DNA of 64,000 nucleotides from an uncultured Clostridia bacterium (lineage in GTDB: Bacteria > Bacillota > Clostridia > Christensenellales > Borkfalkiaceae): contig CANQKF010000001.1 of assembly GCA_947624445.1 (NCBI GenBank), positions 1-64,000 of the forward strand, given 5' to 3'. The notes beneath the pieces were generated by a model. The model searched no databases and was not told where the DNA came from. It saw nothing but the letters and a program-made list of their open reading frames with translations. Both the position numbers and the translations under genes were made by a program. Every line of letters starts with the position of its first letter. Within the stretch, counting starts at the first letter, position 1. Positions 1 to 10,300 of the stretch are shown piece after piece.

Positions 1-69
1 TGCTCATAGATAAAAAGTAAATCCGAACCATTCACTCGTTACGAGTATTTGGTTCGGATTATACTGACT

Positions 70-149
70 TGGTGCGGATGACAGGACTTGAACCTGCATG
101 GTCTCCCACAGGAACCTGAAACCAATGGGAGGCCAGTCCCACCGTCCGC
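70..149 (-). tRNA. tRNA, class II-like, probably tRNA-Leu (anticodon tentatively CAG)
   Basis: Reverse complement GCGGACG...GGGA/TCCC D-stem...GCAGG-TTCAAGT-CCTGT T-arm...CATCCGC-A-CCA; acceptor pairs with one C-A mismatch; short variable arm TGTGG-GAGA-CCATG. The anticodon stem is imperfect. Confidence 0.6.
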
Positions 150-383
150 ACCACAAGATATGAACACAAGATATTGCGTTCGGATAAGAAATTTAACGCA
201 ATATTTTGTGTCTTATATTTTTGCTCAGGGAAAACCCTGCCGATAGTCCCAAAATTGGTCCCAATTCAGTCCCAGATAAAACCTATGTTACCCAAACAAA
301 AAGGAAGGCGACCCGTGGAAATCAATCCATAGGTCGCCTATTTTTTTACCTTAAACCGCAGCCAACATTCATTGGCAAAAATA

Positions 384-416
384 ATGCCCTCGTGTAAACG
401 GGGGCATTATCTTCGG
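384..416. terminator. Hairpin/bidirectional terminator candidate
   Basis: Inverted repeat ATAATGCCC...GGGGCATTAT in an intergenic region. Confidence 0.4.
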
Positions 417-435
417 CCGGGATTTCTTTTTCAGG

Positions 436-600
436 TGTTACCCTCACACCATATCTTCGTTCAGAATTTCTTTTAGGTGCTATCCTCGCGCCAAATCTTT
501 TTTCGCTCCCACTCATGGTAGGGTACACCGCTTTTTTAATTCCCACTCTACGGTAGGGTACACCTTCTTTTTTCGCTCCCACTCATGGTAGGGTACACCG
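436..600. repeat. Short tandem/degenerate repeat cluster
   Basis: Exact 34-nt direct repeat CTTTTTTCGCTCCCACTCATGGTAGGGTACACCG at 497-530 and 567-600, a partial copy at about 538-564 (TCCCACTCTACGGTAGGGTACACC), and more degenerate copies upstream. Confidence 0.75.
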
Positions 601-620
601 CAGCAATTATACAGCAAACA

Positions 621-1044
621 TCATTGGAAATACTTTGTTCCAAGGGCCGTCGCCCACCCCTCAAACCATATAGAGTCGTATGGCGGGAGTTCCCATGACA
701 GCTTCTTCCCATCACGCACAAGGTATTCGCGATACCAGTAGCGTACTGCGGATGGAATACTCACGATGAACGGCATAAAGAAACCGAGCATAATGTTCTG
801 TAGACCATGCCCCCGCTTCGTGTTGTTTAAGGGCGAGCGTGGCGCCTTTATTTACAACAAAAAAGCAGCCGCACTCAAACCCGCCCCAAAATTCTCCAAC
901 TTCAAAGTAGATGAAGTGGTGAAAACGATGCGGTTTGCATCCAGCAATAAGCAGGCATAACGCGACGATGCAGCCGACGAGCGTCATCGGCAAGCCCCAA
1001 GTAAATGAGGCAATGTAAAACCCAATAGCTTTAATTGCCTTCAT
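621..1044 (-). pseudogene. Small membrane protein with HEAGH motif, interrupted by an apparent 1-nt frameshift in a 5-G run (plus-strand C 810-814)
   Basis: ORF 712-1044 runs ...LKQHEAG|AWSTEH. Removing one G gives ...LKQHEAG|HGLQNIMLGFFMPFIVSIPSAVRYWYREYLVRDGKKLSWELPPYDSIWFEGWATALGTKYFQ*, ending at 621. Confidence 0.6.
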
Positions 1045-1459
1045 CGGTTGTCACCTCCCCTCCGCCAGTGCCATTTTTTAAGTCGTAAATAGTCGCTTCG
1101 ATTGTGCTATTCACCCATGCTTCGAGGTCGCCAAAGTTCTGCTGGACGAAATTCTTGACCTCATCGGAAAGCTGTGAAATAGCGGCGTCACGTGCCATCT
1201 TCAACGCTTGCAGCTGAGCATCGGAGGTGAACATATCCTTCCCCTTCAGCCCTTCGACATATGTCTGATATGTCATCTTCACGGAGCGAACGACTGCGTC
1301 AATCGCACTCGTGAGATAGGACTGTGTCTTTGTGTTCTTGATTTTCGAGTTCACCCATACGGTGATGCGCTGCCCAAGCCACGACAGCAACGCCGTGAGG
1401 GCAACCCCGAGTACAGAGAGCAAAACTTCCTGCCAATTCATAATATCCTCCTCGGGCAA
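1031..1459 (-). CDS. Phage holin (LLH-like)
   Basis: 142 aa; N-terminal TM helix (LLSVLGVALTALLSWLG) and charged amphipathic C-terminus; sits in the lysis/tail-proximal position. Confidence 0.6.
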   Translation of the reverse strand: MPEEDIMNWQEVLLSVLGVALTALLSWLGQRITVWVNSKIKNTKTQSYLTSAIDAVVRSVKMTYQTYVEGLKGKDMFTSDAQLQALKMARDAAISQLSDEVKNFVQQNFGDLEAWVNSTIEATIYDLKNGTGGGEVTTDEGN

Positions 1460-1503
1460 CTTCTTCTGAAGTTCGCCCTATTTTTTTATATTCCGCCGAT
1501 TTT

Positions 1504-1776
1504 TTACTCCTCGACGACCGAGCATACAGGTTCGACGCCCGTAAGCCCGCCTTCGCGGAGCGCATATACAGTATCCTCGTAGACCGTCATAGTCTCCGTG
1601 GTCTGCACGCCGTCCTCTCCTTCGACTTCTCGGGAAACCTCCCGCGGAAGCTTTACGCAGATCCCGTCCGCTTTATCCTTTTCACAAGGAATATAGCTGC
1701 CGTTCGACCATGCGATAATATAAACAAGACCGTCAAATGTACCGACGGTCTCGCCATTCACGATGACTTTATACAT
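1504..1776 (-). CDS. Small hypothetical phage protein (90 aa)
   Basis: ORF in operon order, RBS-like AAGGAG upstream on the minus strand. Confidence 0.6.
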   Translation of the reverse strand: MYKVIVNGETVGTFDGLVYIIAWSNGSYIPCEKDKADGICVKLPREVSREVEGEDGVQTTETMTVYEDTVYALREGGLTGVEPVCSVVEE

Positions 1777-1799
1777 CCTTTTTGTCTCCTTGTTCTGGT

Positions 1800-2225
1800 T
1801 TACGCTTTCGCCCCGACGAGCTTGGCGATATAACGCAGCGTCTCGATGTCCGCGTTATAGAAAGTGTGGTTCCACAGCCAGTGGTCTTTATGTTCCGTCC
1901 GTTTGTATGCCTGACAGGTCGGGTCGTCCCAGACCTTGTCCCACCGCTTCTGATATGCCTTGTACTCCGCCTCGGTGCATGATGTGGGGCTGAGGGCAAG
2001 ACGTGCGATGATTGCCTGCGTGAGCTTTCCCCTCTCCATCCCGTTGCCGTCGTCGTTGCGGGCGAAGTATTGGTGCGCATTTTCGCTATACATCAGGCAG
2101 ATGGGTTTGTGGTCGTAGTAGATCATTCCGTTGATTTCCTCGCACTCTGTCATAGCGGGAAGATTGACATCGCCGCAAATTGCCTTTTGTTTGAATCTCC
2201 TGTGCGTAATATATTTCATCTGCAT
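1800..2225 (-). CDS. Hypothetical phage protein (141 aa)
   Basis: ORF in operon order next to the DGR RT gene. Confidence 0.6.
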   Translation of the reverse strand: MQMKYITHRRFKQKAICGDVNLPAMTECEEINGMIYYDHKPICLMYSENAHQYFARNDDGNGMERGKLTQAIIARLALSPTSCTEAEYKAYQKRWDKVWDDPTCQAYKRTEHKDHWLWNHTFYNADIETLRYIAKLVGAKA

Positions 2226-3379
2226 AAACTCCTTTCTCTGAAATTTTCGATTTTCTCCGGTGAGAATTTGAACAATGAATAGAAGAGCCGCCGAAGTTTC
2301 AGCACCCTATTGTGGTCATTATAGTTATCGAGGTAGGCAAGCATCCCGTTTGTAGAAGTCCACAAGTCCTCGTAGCCCAGCTCGCCATCCATGACCTTCT
2401 TGTAGAATGACCGTATCTTATGGCGGTCGCGTTTCATGGCGCCGCGGTTCCCATGGACGAGTACCTTCCCCGTCTCTGTAATGGCGAATTTTGCCTTGCA
2501 ATATTTGAAGTACTGCGTCAGCGGCCTTATCCTTGTTTTACTTCTGCTGATGTGTAGGCCGAGGCTCGTCGCCTTCTCGATGAAGATTTCGAGAATGTGC
2601 TTCGCGTTCCTATCTGGCGGCACCAGTATGTAGTAATCATCCATATAGTGTCCGAATCCTTTCAGCGACAGCTGGCACTTCATGTAATTGTCGAGCGGCG
2701 ATGGCAGAGCTATCATCTCTGCTTGGCTCGGTTCTACACCAAGGGGCATCCCAATGTCACCCGAGATAGACGAGATAACCGCGTCACCGAACGCCCGTAG
2801 CTGTTCATTCGCGATATACATCTCGTGTCTGCGGTACAATTCCGAATGTGGCGCAGATGGGAAGAACTGTTTGAAGTCAATCAAGATAACCTTCCCCTCC
2901 CTCCCGTATTTACGGTAATGACGATGCAAGTCTTCTTTGAGTCGGTTCAGAGAGAACTCAAATCCCTTGCCCTCGAGGCTTGCTCCATTGTTCCAAATCA
3001 TTCCCGGTCGGTAGAGCGGCAGCAGGACATTCTTTGTATATGCCTTTTGCACTTGCCGATCTTGGACGCGCGGGGCGTCGATTGGTCTCGTCTTCCCTCT
3101 CTCATTCAGCATGAAGTGAACATACTTGTCGAATTGGTATTTCCCTTCCGCGACTTGTTTGCTTCTGACCGCCGTCCCGGAGAAAAGATGAGCTTCGAAG
3201 CGCTGCACACTATGTTTCCAACGTACACCGTTGCAGCATTTCTTCCCCGCTTTGTATAGTTCGTTATACGACAGAGCGGTCTCTATGCCGCCTATCGCAT
3301 CACATCGTTCCTTGCGCTTTTGTTCGCGCTTAGCCCGCCTTCGAAGATAGCGGGCTTCATGTCTTTCTTCACTTGTCAT
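2216..3379 (-). CDS. DGR reverse transcriptase
   Basis: 387 aa; YMDD catalytic motif (GHYMDDYYIL), DGR-type motif IGMPLGVEPSQ (SQ rather than QGxxxSP), N-terminal RT motifs (GKTRPIDAPRVQDRQVQ, ILIDFKQFFPS); adjacent to TR. Confidence 0.95.
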   Translation of the reverse strand: MTSEERHEARYLRRRAKREQKRKERCDAIGGIETALSYNELYKAGKKCCNGVRWKHSVQRFEAHLFSGTAVRSKQVAEGKYQFDKYVHFMLNERGKTRPIDAPRVQDRQVQKAYTKNVLLPLYRPGMIWNNGASLEGKGFEFSLNRLKEDLHRHYRKYGREGKVILIDFKQFFPSAPHSELYRRHEMYIANEQLRAFGDAVISSISGDIGMPLGVEPSQAEMIALPSPLDNYMKCQLSLKGFGHYMDDYYILVPPDRNAKHILEIFIEKATSLGLHISRSKTRIRPLTQYFKYCKAKFAITETGKVLVHGNRGAMKRDRHKIRSFYKKVMDGELGYEDLWTSTNGMLAYLDNYNDHNRVLKLRRLFYSLFKFSPEKIENFRERSLCR

Positions 3380-3642
3380 ATTTTTCTTAAAATAATTCGT
3401 CTCCCGTACAGTTTGATATCGTGTGCAGCTAAACTGCGTAAGCTTTACACATAAAATGGGGGTTTAGCACCTTCCTCCCACTATGCAAGCAGCGTCCGTG
3501 CAAAGCTATCAGGACCCGGGTTCGTTTCATACAACGAACCGACTGTTTTGGAACGCGCACGAGACGCGTTCACCGGAAACATCTCTCCTTTCACAAGGGT
3601 CCATTTCGTTACCTACTTTTCGCGACCCATTTTTTATGAGAT

Positions 3643-3759
3643 CCGGAGCCACGCCATTAGAATTATTAGCGTTGTTATTGTTGGCGTTGCCGTTGTTGTT
3701 GACATTGCAGAAATTGTTGCTGTTGTTGTAATTAGCAGAACGCTCCCACCAATTCGCCG
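3643..3759 (-). repeat. DGR template repeat (TR), 117 bp
   Basis: Aligns gaplessly over 117 bp with VR 4372-4488; differences only at TR adenines (coding strand); AAY-codon rich. Confidence 0.95.
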
Positions 3760-3799
3760 ACGACAAGGTTGACAGAGATGCACCGTTTATCGTGACTGA

Positions 3800-4255
3800 T
3801 CAGCGCTTTTTATCGCCTTTCAGAACACTCGTGAGTAAAGTATTCTCCTTATCTATTTTCTCCCCGAGAGACTGTGCCATATACTCCAACTTCTTTATAG
3901 CTTCGGAGGATGAAACACTGTTCCCGCTTTGTGTTGTGAAACAGCCCTGCGGATTCAACATCATGATGTTGTAGCAATGGCTGAGTTTTACGTCCAGCGC
4001 CATGAGCGAGGCGCGACCCTCGAGCAAGTGTTGCTCTCGGAGCTGCCTCCTGACATCGCCGGATGGATAGATACTGTTCGCCTTCTCGGCATTGTCGACG
4101 ACCTCTGACGCCAGACGGATGACATCATCCGCAAGCAGTCTTGCATATCTCGACGAAAGCCGCGTGAGGAATTGAAGGGTTTCGAAGTAGATGTCGTTTG
4201 CCGTGTTGACAAACTCCGCCTTGCTTTCCCCTCTCTTGTTTTTCAATACTGACAT
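3800..4255 (-). CDS. avd: Avd-like DGR accessory protein (four-helix bundle)
   Basis: 151 aa, helical and charged; lies between the VR-containing gene and TR/RT, the canonical position for Avd. Confidence 0.8.
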   Translation of the reverse strand: MSVLKNKRGESKAEFVNTANDIYFETLQFLTRLSSRYARLLADDVIRLASEVVDNAEKANSIYPSGDVRRQLREQHLLEGRASLMALDVKLSHCYNIMMLNPQGCFTTQSGNSVSSSEAIKKLEYMAQSLGEKIDKENTLLTSVLKGDKKR

Positions 4256-4317
4256 TTTTCACCTGCTTTTTCTAAATTTTTTGTTCGCTAACAAGCCGTT
4301 CTCAGTCTGCGGGAATA

Positions 4318-4337
4318 CCGCCCACTTTCGTGGGCGG
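4318..4337 (-). promoter_or_regulatory. DGR target-site hairpin downstream of VR
   Basis: Perfect 8-bp inverted repeat CCGCCCAC-TTTC-GTGGGCGG (GAAA loop on the coding strand), about 34 bp past the 3' end of the VR. Confidence 0.85.
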
Positions 4338-4357
4338 ATTTTCCCAGATCAGAAAGA

Positions 4358-7300
4358 TTAGACTTTGAAAGCCGGAGCCACGCCAAAAGAATAAGCAGCG
4401 GCGGCACTGCCGGCGTAGCCGTCGTTGGCGACACGGCAGAAAGAGCCGCTGGAGTTGAAAGAAGCAGAACGCTCCCACCAATTCGCCGCGTCACCGATGG
4501 TGCCATTAAAGCGCTTCTTGATCTTCGTGTTGCCCGCGGCGTAATAAGCGTACTGCGCCTGACGGTTCCTCTCGTAGTTATTGGCATAGCTACGCGACCC
4601 GAAGATTTCGTATTCGGCAAGAAGGGGCAAGTAATCGGTCGTCTCCGTAACGTGGTCTTCGGTATTGCTGCTGTTCCCGTAGTTGTCCGTGAATTTCGTC
4701 ATCGGCTTCATGACCTGACGGAGGTCGAACGGAAGCGCCGCCATAAGCGTGTTCTCGACGGGGCTTGTAGCCGTCGTCTCTGCCGCGTTCTGAGCGCCTT
4801 TCTCGTGAACAGACCCGAGGATGTCGTAACGAAGGTCGCAGCCCTGCCATCCGCCCACATTGGTATTGCTACTGTGGTTCATGTTAAACCACTTAGAGCC
4901 ATTCGATGTGTAGTTGCTGTAGTGACTGTCTGTCAAGCAGAGGCTCTCGCCGTCAATCTGCGCGCTCTTAAAGGTACCGAAGTGGATACCCTTGCCTTCG
5001 TATCTCTCGTTGTGGTCGAACCCAAGGATATAGACGTACAACTTCTGTTCGAGAAGTTCGAGTGTGCCAATCGTGCCATTGAGTGTGACCTCTTTGCAAT
5101 CGCCGACCGAGAAGTAGTTCGCGCCCTGCCCTTTCTCGGAAATCTCGGAAATTACAGACCATGCCGTAGAGTTGAGTACATTCGGGTTCGTGAACGTCGC
5201 ACGGCAGGTCGTATCCTCTTGAATGTTCTTGTTGGACGGAATCCAACCGCTGAACCTGTCGCCTTCCTGAGAAGGTTCGGGCGTTTGCGAGCATTCCGCA
5301 TCCGCACCGTAGTCGACGACGACGCTTTCGATGAAGCTGTCTCCGTTGTAGAACTGAACGGTGTACTGCCTGATTGTCGCGATGAACGCTGCATAGACCG
5401 TGAGAGGCCCCGTAATCTTGTCGAGAACCGCGGGTGATGCCGGTGCGCCGTTGATTGTCGCCCAGCCGCTGAACGAGTATTTGTACTGAGGCGTCTGATC
5501 CTTTGTGGGGTCTTCGCCGCTGAAAGTTGCCCTGCCGCCGTTCTCGACCCAAGTCGTGTAGAGCAGGACGGTGTCGTTGTAGAAGAAGACGGCATAGGTC
5601 TCGTCGTACTGAGCCGTGACTACCTCGTCCTTCTGAACGTTAGTGGGCAGCTTATCCCACCCTCTGTAGGAATACTTCGTGTCCTCGGCGTCGTCCATCT
5701 TGGGTTCGCTGATGTAGCCCTGCTCGACGGGGTCTTCCGCGTTCGCGCCGCCAACCAGCTCTGCCGTATAGAGGATGGAGCCATCTTTGTTCTTGTATTC
5801 CACCTTATAGAGAAGGTTTTCGTATGTGAAGTTGATGTCGGGGTACTCACTCTGAAGCCGTTCGAACTCCGAGTAGCGCACGTTGACGATGTTCACGTTA
5901 CCCGTGACCTGTGCGTTTTGCGTGTTGCCGCCCGACTCGTCGATACCACGCATTGTATCAAGTGCGTCGAAGACTTCCATAAGCGCCTTCGTGTCCTGGA
6001 AGTTCCAGTTCACGCCGATGAGGCGCACGCGGCTTCCTTCATCGAGGTCTTTGACGATGTTTGCGCTGTCGACCGCAACGCCGCTATTCTCGATCCAGAA
6101 TGACGTCACGTGTTCGTAGCTCGGCATAGAGAAGTCCGTCAGCGCCGTCTGGTTCAGGAGCTTGATGCTCGTGACAGTTTCGGGCAAATGGAGCGTTTTC
6201 AAGATGCCGCCGTTCGGAAGCACGACACCCGAAATCTTTGTCCCCTCGAGATAGATTTCCTCGATATTGGGGCTTGCAGAAACGTTGACCTCGGACGCGA
6301 GGTTGATGCAGTTGCGCAGGTCGAGCGTCTTAAGAAGGACGTTGTTCCCAAGTGTAAGCGTAGTGAGGTTGGGGTTCGTGTACCCTTCCGCGGCGTCGCC
6401 GAGCTTCAAGTATTGCAGCTTGGTTGCCTTGGAGAAGTCTGCACGACCGACCTTAAGTCCGCTCAAATCCCCCGTACTCTTGATCTGCGACGCGGAATAG
6501 ATGTGGATTTCCGTATCGTTCAGATTGTCGACGGGACACTCGATTTCATAAGACTTCCCGCGAAGTGCGCGTACCTGACGAAGGTATGAACCGAACAGGA
6601 TAGATGCGTAGATGTCTGCATACGGCTCAATAGAGATGTTGCTCTTCGCGTAACCGCGGAGAACAATCATATCCGACTGCGCGTCGCCGGCGTTGTATTT
6701 GCTGTCGATATAGCGGAAGCGGTTATAGAGCCACCACTTTCTCTGTTCCGACTTGCTGCCCTGAAGCATCTGAAGATAATCGGCGCCCTCTTCGAGAAGC
6801 GGTTGCAGATACTTATAGTAGGCGTCCTCGTTCCAGATAGCTTCCGACCATACGGCCTGATGCTCTTCAAACGCCTTCTCCACGATTTCATAGGAGAGCT
6901 TGTTCTGAGAGCGAAGTTCCTGATACATAGAACGGATTTCGTTGCCGAACGCCTCACGGAGGTTAATCCAGAAGACGGACTGCTGACCGTTGTAAACGTC
7001 GGCTTCATCCACCTTGTCGATGTCCTCAAGCTCATAACCGAACACGAGCGAACCTTCGTTGTTGATACCGATTGCGGTATCCATGTCGTAAGGCAGCCAG
7101 CATACTTTTCCGCTCCCGAATTTGGACGGGAAGGCGTTCTTTGCACGGCTATCCACCATCAGGAACAGCTCTGTGAAGAGGTAGTAATAGATGGCGCTCT
7201 GAAGCTCAGCGTGTTCCGAGAACTCGTTCTTGAACTTCGCGAGACGGTATTCCTTGGTGTCGCTTTCGTACTTCACCCCGCCCCATGTTTTTGCCTCGGG

Positions 7301-10300
7301 TAAAGGCGCGTTCGTCGCCGCGGTCTGATCTGTCGACGCAACCCATGCAACAAACGGTTGCAGATTGGAGATGTCGGGTTCTTGTTCGTCCTCGTATTCG
7401 GGGTAGCGAGCCTCGAAGTCCTCTTTCCAGAGCTTTTCTCCGTTCTCGTCTGTGGCGTCAAAGTCAGCAGATTTGAAGAGTGTGCGGTTCGAAGTGTTGT
7501 TGAGGATTTCCCACGATTCGTCTCCCTCCGTGAAGCCGTAGACTTCGGGGGTTCCCTTGTCGTTATTGAAGTTGTATTTCCCGAGGAAGGTCGTTGTCTG
7601 CCCGTCGTTGTGGAATATGACGATAGGCAAGCCGTCGATGCCCTGTCGAACGTTGGGGTTCTCTTCCTGCGGGGGTGTCTTGTAAGGGCAAGTCTCGTTA
7701 TAGAGACGCACAAGCTCGACGTTGTTCGCGCCCTCGGATGAAGCGACGTCCGCCTTGAAGGTGAATGTTTTCGTCGGGATGCTGTTTGCACGAAGCTGGT
7801 AGGTTTCCTGATCCACATCGTTGTGCTTGAAGCCCTTGAACTTAATTTTGTAGTTCTTCCTCGCATAACCCGCCGAAGATGTACCCTGCACGTCTGCCGA
7901 AGCGCCCTCAAACTCGAAAGATTTCGCACTGTCGTTCTTGTCGGTATAGGACCCGTCGACGTCGACTTTGTTCCCTTTGTACTGGGGGAGCGTCTCTGCT
8001 TGCAGAATGAGATACGGGATGTTCGTCGGAAGTTTGTCCGCGACGATGGAGCCGTAGTCATCATAGACGGCGTTACGGTTGTATCTCGCGAGCCGCTCTT
8101 CGACGTCCTGCGTGTCGGCAATCCAGTTGTCGAGGATCTGATAGCGCGTCAGGTCATTGCTGTAGACGCGGATATTATAGATATCGATTGTGCAGTCATT
8201 GCTGCCAACCGTGATGTTGACAGGTACGCCCTGTGAGAAGTCGTCGTTCTCCGAATAGCGCGCGGCGCCGCACATGATGCCGTTAAGGTAGATGTAGATG
8301 AGACGGTTCTCTGCCGCTTTCTCGACGACGAAGCTCAGACGGATATGCTCGTCTTCCTTGTACTGCGTCGAAATTTCAGACATCTCGGACTTGAGGAGAG
8401 CTTCCTGAGCCGTGATTTCGAACCCCCTGTTCCCAGAGAAACAGGACATTACGACCGCGTCATAGTCAAGCACGTCTCTCGTCGCGAACTCGATTTCGAT
8501 TGTCTTGCCTGTGATACGGAAATCGTTCTCGAACACCTTGAGCGGAATCGTGAGCCGTGCGTTACCCGTAACGCGATGGACAGGGATGCCCCTCGCATCA
8601 ATTTGCCAGCCGTCGTTGACCCAGTTGTATCCCGCGAACGTGCAAGCGATGTCGTTGAACTCCCACTTTGCGGGTTCAAGCTCGCTGTTGCTTCTGCCTG
8701 TACTCGTAAGGTAGAGGTCGAGGTCGCGCGTTTCCGCTTCGACATCGATTGAACTTCCCGCGACGTTCACCGTGAAGGTCTTCTTGGCCTCGCCACAAGC
8801 GATTTCAAGCTGTACCTCGCCCGACGTGTCGGCACGGTACGTCCAAATCTGCTCCGTTCTGCCGACGGTAAGCGTGGAGACCACGCGCCCATTGACAGAG
8901 AGCGTAACGGTAGATGAAACGCTGGCGGGGTTGTAGACGATATAAGGGATATTGACCGTCTCAAACTGTTCAAGCTCTTCACGGTTGAAGGAGCTTGCAA
9001 TGATGGGCGTGTTGTTGCCCGCCTCGGTGCAGATGAGGTCATAATATAGGTGGTTCGATTCGACGTCTTGCCCGTCGACCATGGCCGTGAAATACACCTC
9101 AAAGGTGTGAGACCCGTGTGTCTGCTTTTCAATGATGTATGTCTGCTGCCGCCCTGAAACGAGAACCGTTTCTGTCCCCTCCTCCTCACCGTCGATAATG
9201 AAGTGGACAATTTTGCTGACATTCCCGCGGGGAACATATGTATAGTTGATTGCGTCGCTGTATGCCCTGTTCGCATTGAAAGTCGACGACAATGAAAGCG
9301 CGACCACCGTGACCGTATAGCTGATGGTACGTTTGTTGTTGTAGACGTCCGTGACGCTGATGCGGATTGAGTTAGTACCTGTTGTGAGATACTCGCCTAC
9401 CGAAATCGAGAAAGGTCCCTGCTCGATATTCGTCGTCCGCTTCACAATCCCGCCGACTGTCACGGTGAGCGTGCCTGCACCCGTGGGAAGGTCGCCTTCG
9501 AGAGAACTCCATATACCCGTAATCAGGCACTCTTGGTTCTCGGCAATCGACTTGGTCAGCCAGCCCGTCGTGCTTTGCAGCGTGAGGATAGCGTTGTTTG
9601 AACTGCCGCCACCGCCGCCACCACCGCTGGTCGCGACCGTCACGCCGTCGCCGATTTTCTCGCCCTCGGAAAGCAGATAAAGCTTGCCGTCCTCCGTATC
9701 GAAGAACAGGTTGTCGGCCTTTGTGAGGAGTTTCGCCTCTATCGACGCAAAATTCTCCTGCATGGCATCCTGCGCAGCTTCTGCTCTTTCCGCGGCGGAT
9801 TCAGCAGCCGTCATCGCAGTTTCTGCCCTTGCAGCATCTTCCGCGGCGGTCATGTTGTACTCTTCAAGCATGGCAAGCCCGCGCTCTACCGCTTCTTTGT
9901 CTGTGTCGTACTTCGTGACAAGCTCCTCTGCCCTGTCAAGTGCCTCTCCCGTCTTCTTCTCTCTTTCCGCCTCTGCCGCCTGACGCTCTTCCTCTGCCTT
10001 GACGCGGGCATTCTCGCTCTCTTCGAGTTCTTTGAGCATCTCTTGCAGCGAGTTGTATTCGGGCGTCGCTTCAACGGCTTCGTTACTCGCCTGCGATTTG
10101 TACACGACGACGTAGAAGGTCTTTGAGGTGAGCCACATGGTTTTCCCTTCATCGAACACCGAGACCTCGCACGGCACTCTCCCTTCTGCCGCCAAGAGCG
10201 AACTCCCGATTCCGACGAGAACCGTATTCTTCCGCGTTCCATCCGTGGCGCTGTCCGCTTTGATGACATCGCAGTTGATGAACATGGGCGTCTGGTCTGG

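Noticed and set aside
346-582. 78-aa minus ORF with repetitive peptide (RRVGIKK.../EKRFGARI...)
   Set aside because: Arises from translating the tandem nucleotide repeat; no independent coding evidence.
346-600. CRISPR-like array
   Set aside because: Repeats are few, degenerate and overlapping with T-rich spacers of unequal short length; no cas genes in the window.
3527-3766. 79-aa Asn-rich minus ORF (and plus-strand ORF 3548-3772) over the TR
   Set aside because: These are translations of the non-coding DGR template repeat; Asn richness reflects AAY codons in TR.
4652-5437. 261-aa plus ORF within the tail fibre gene
   Set aside because: Antisense shadow ORF in a high-GC coding region with no RBS or domain.
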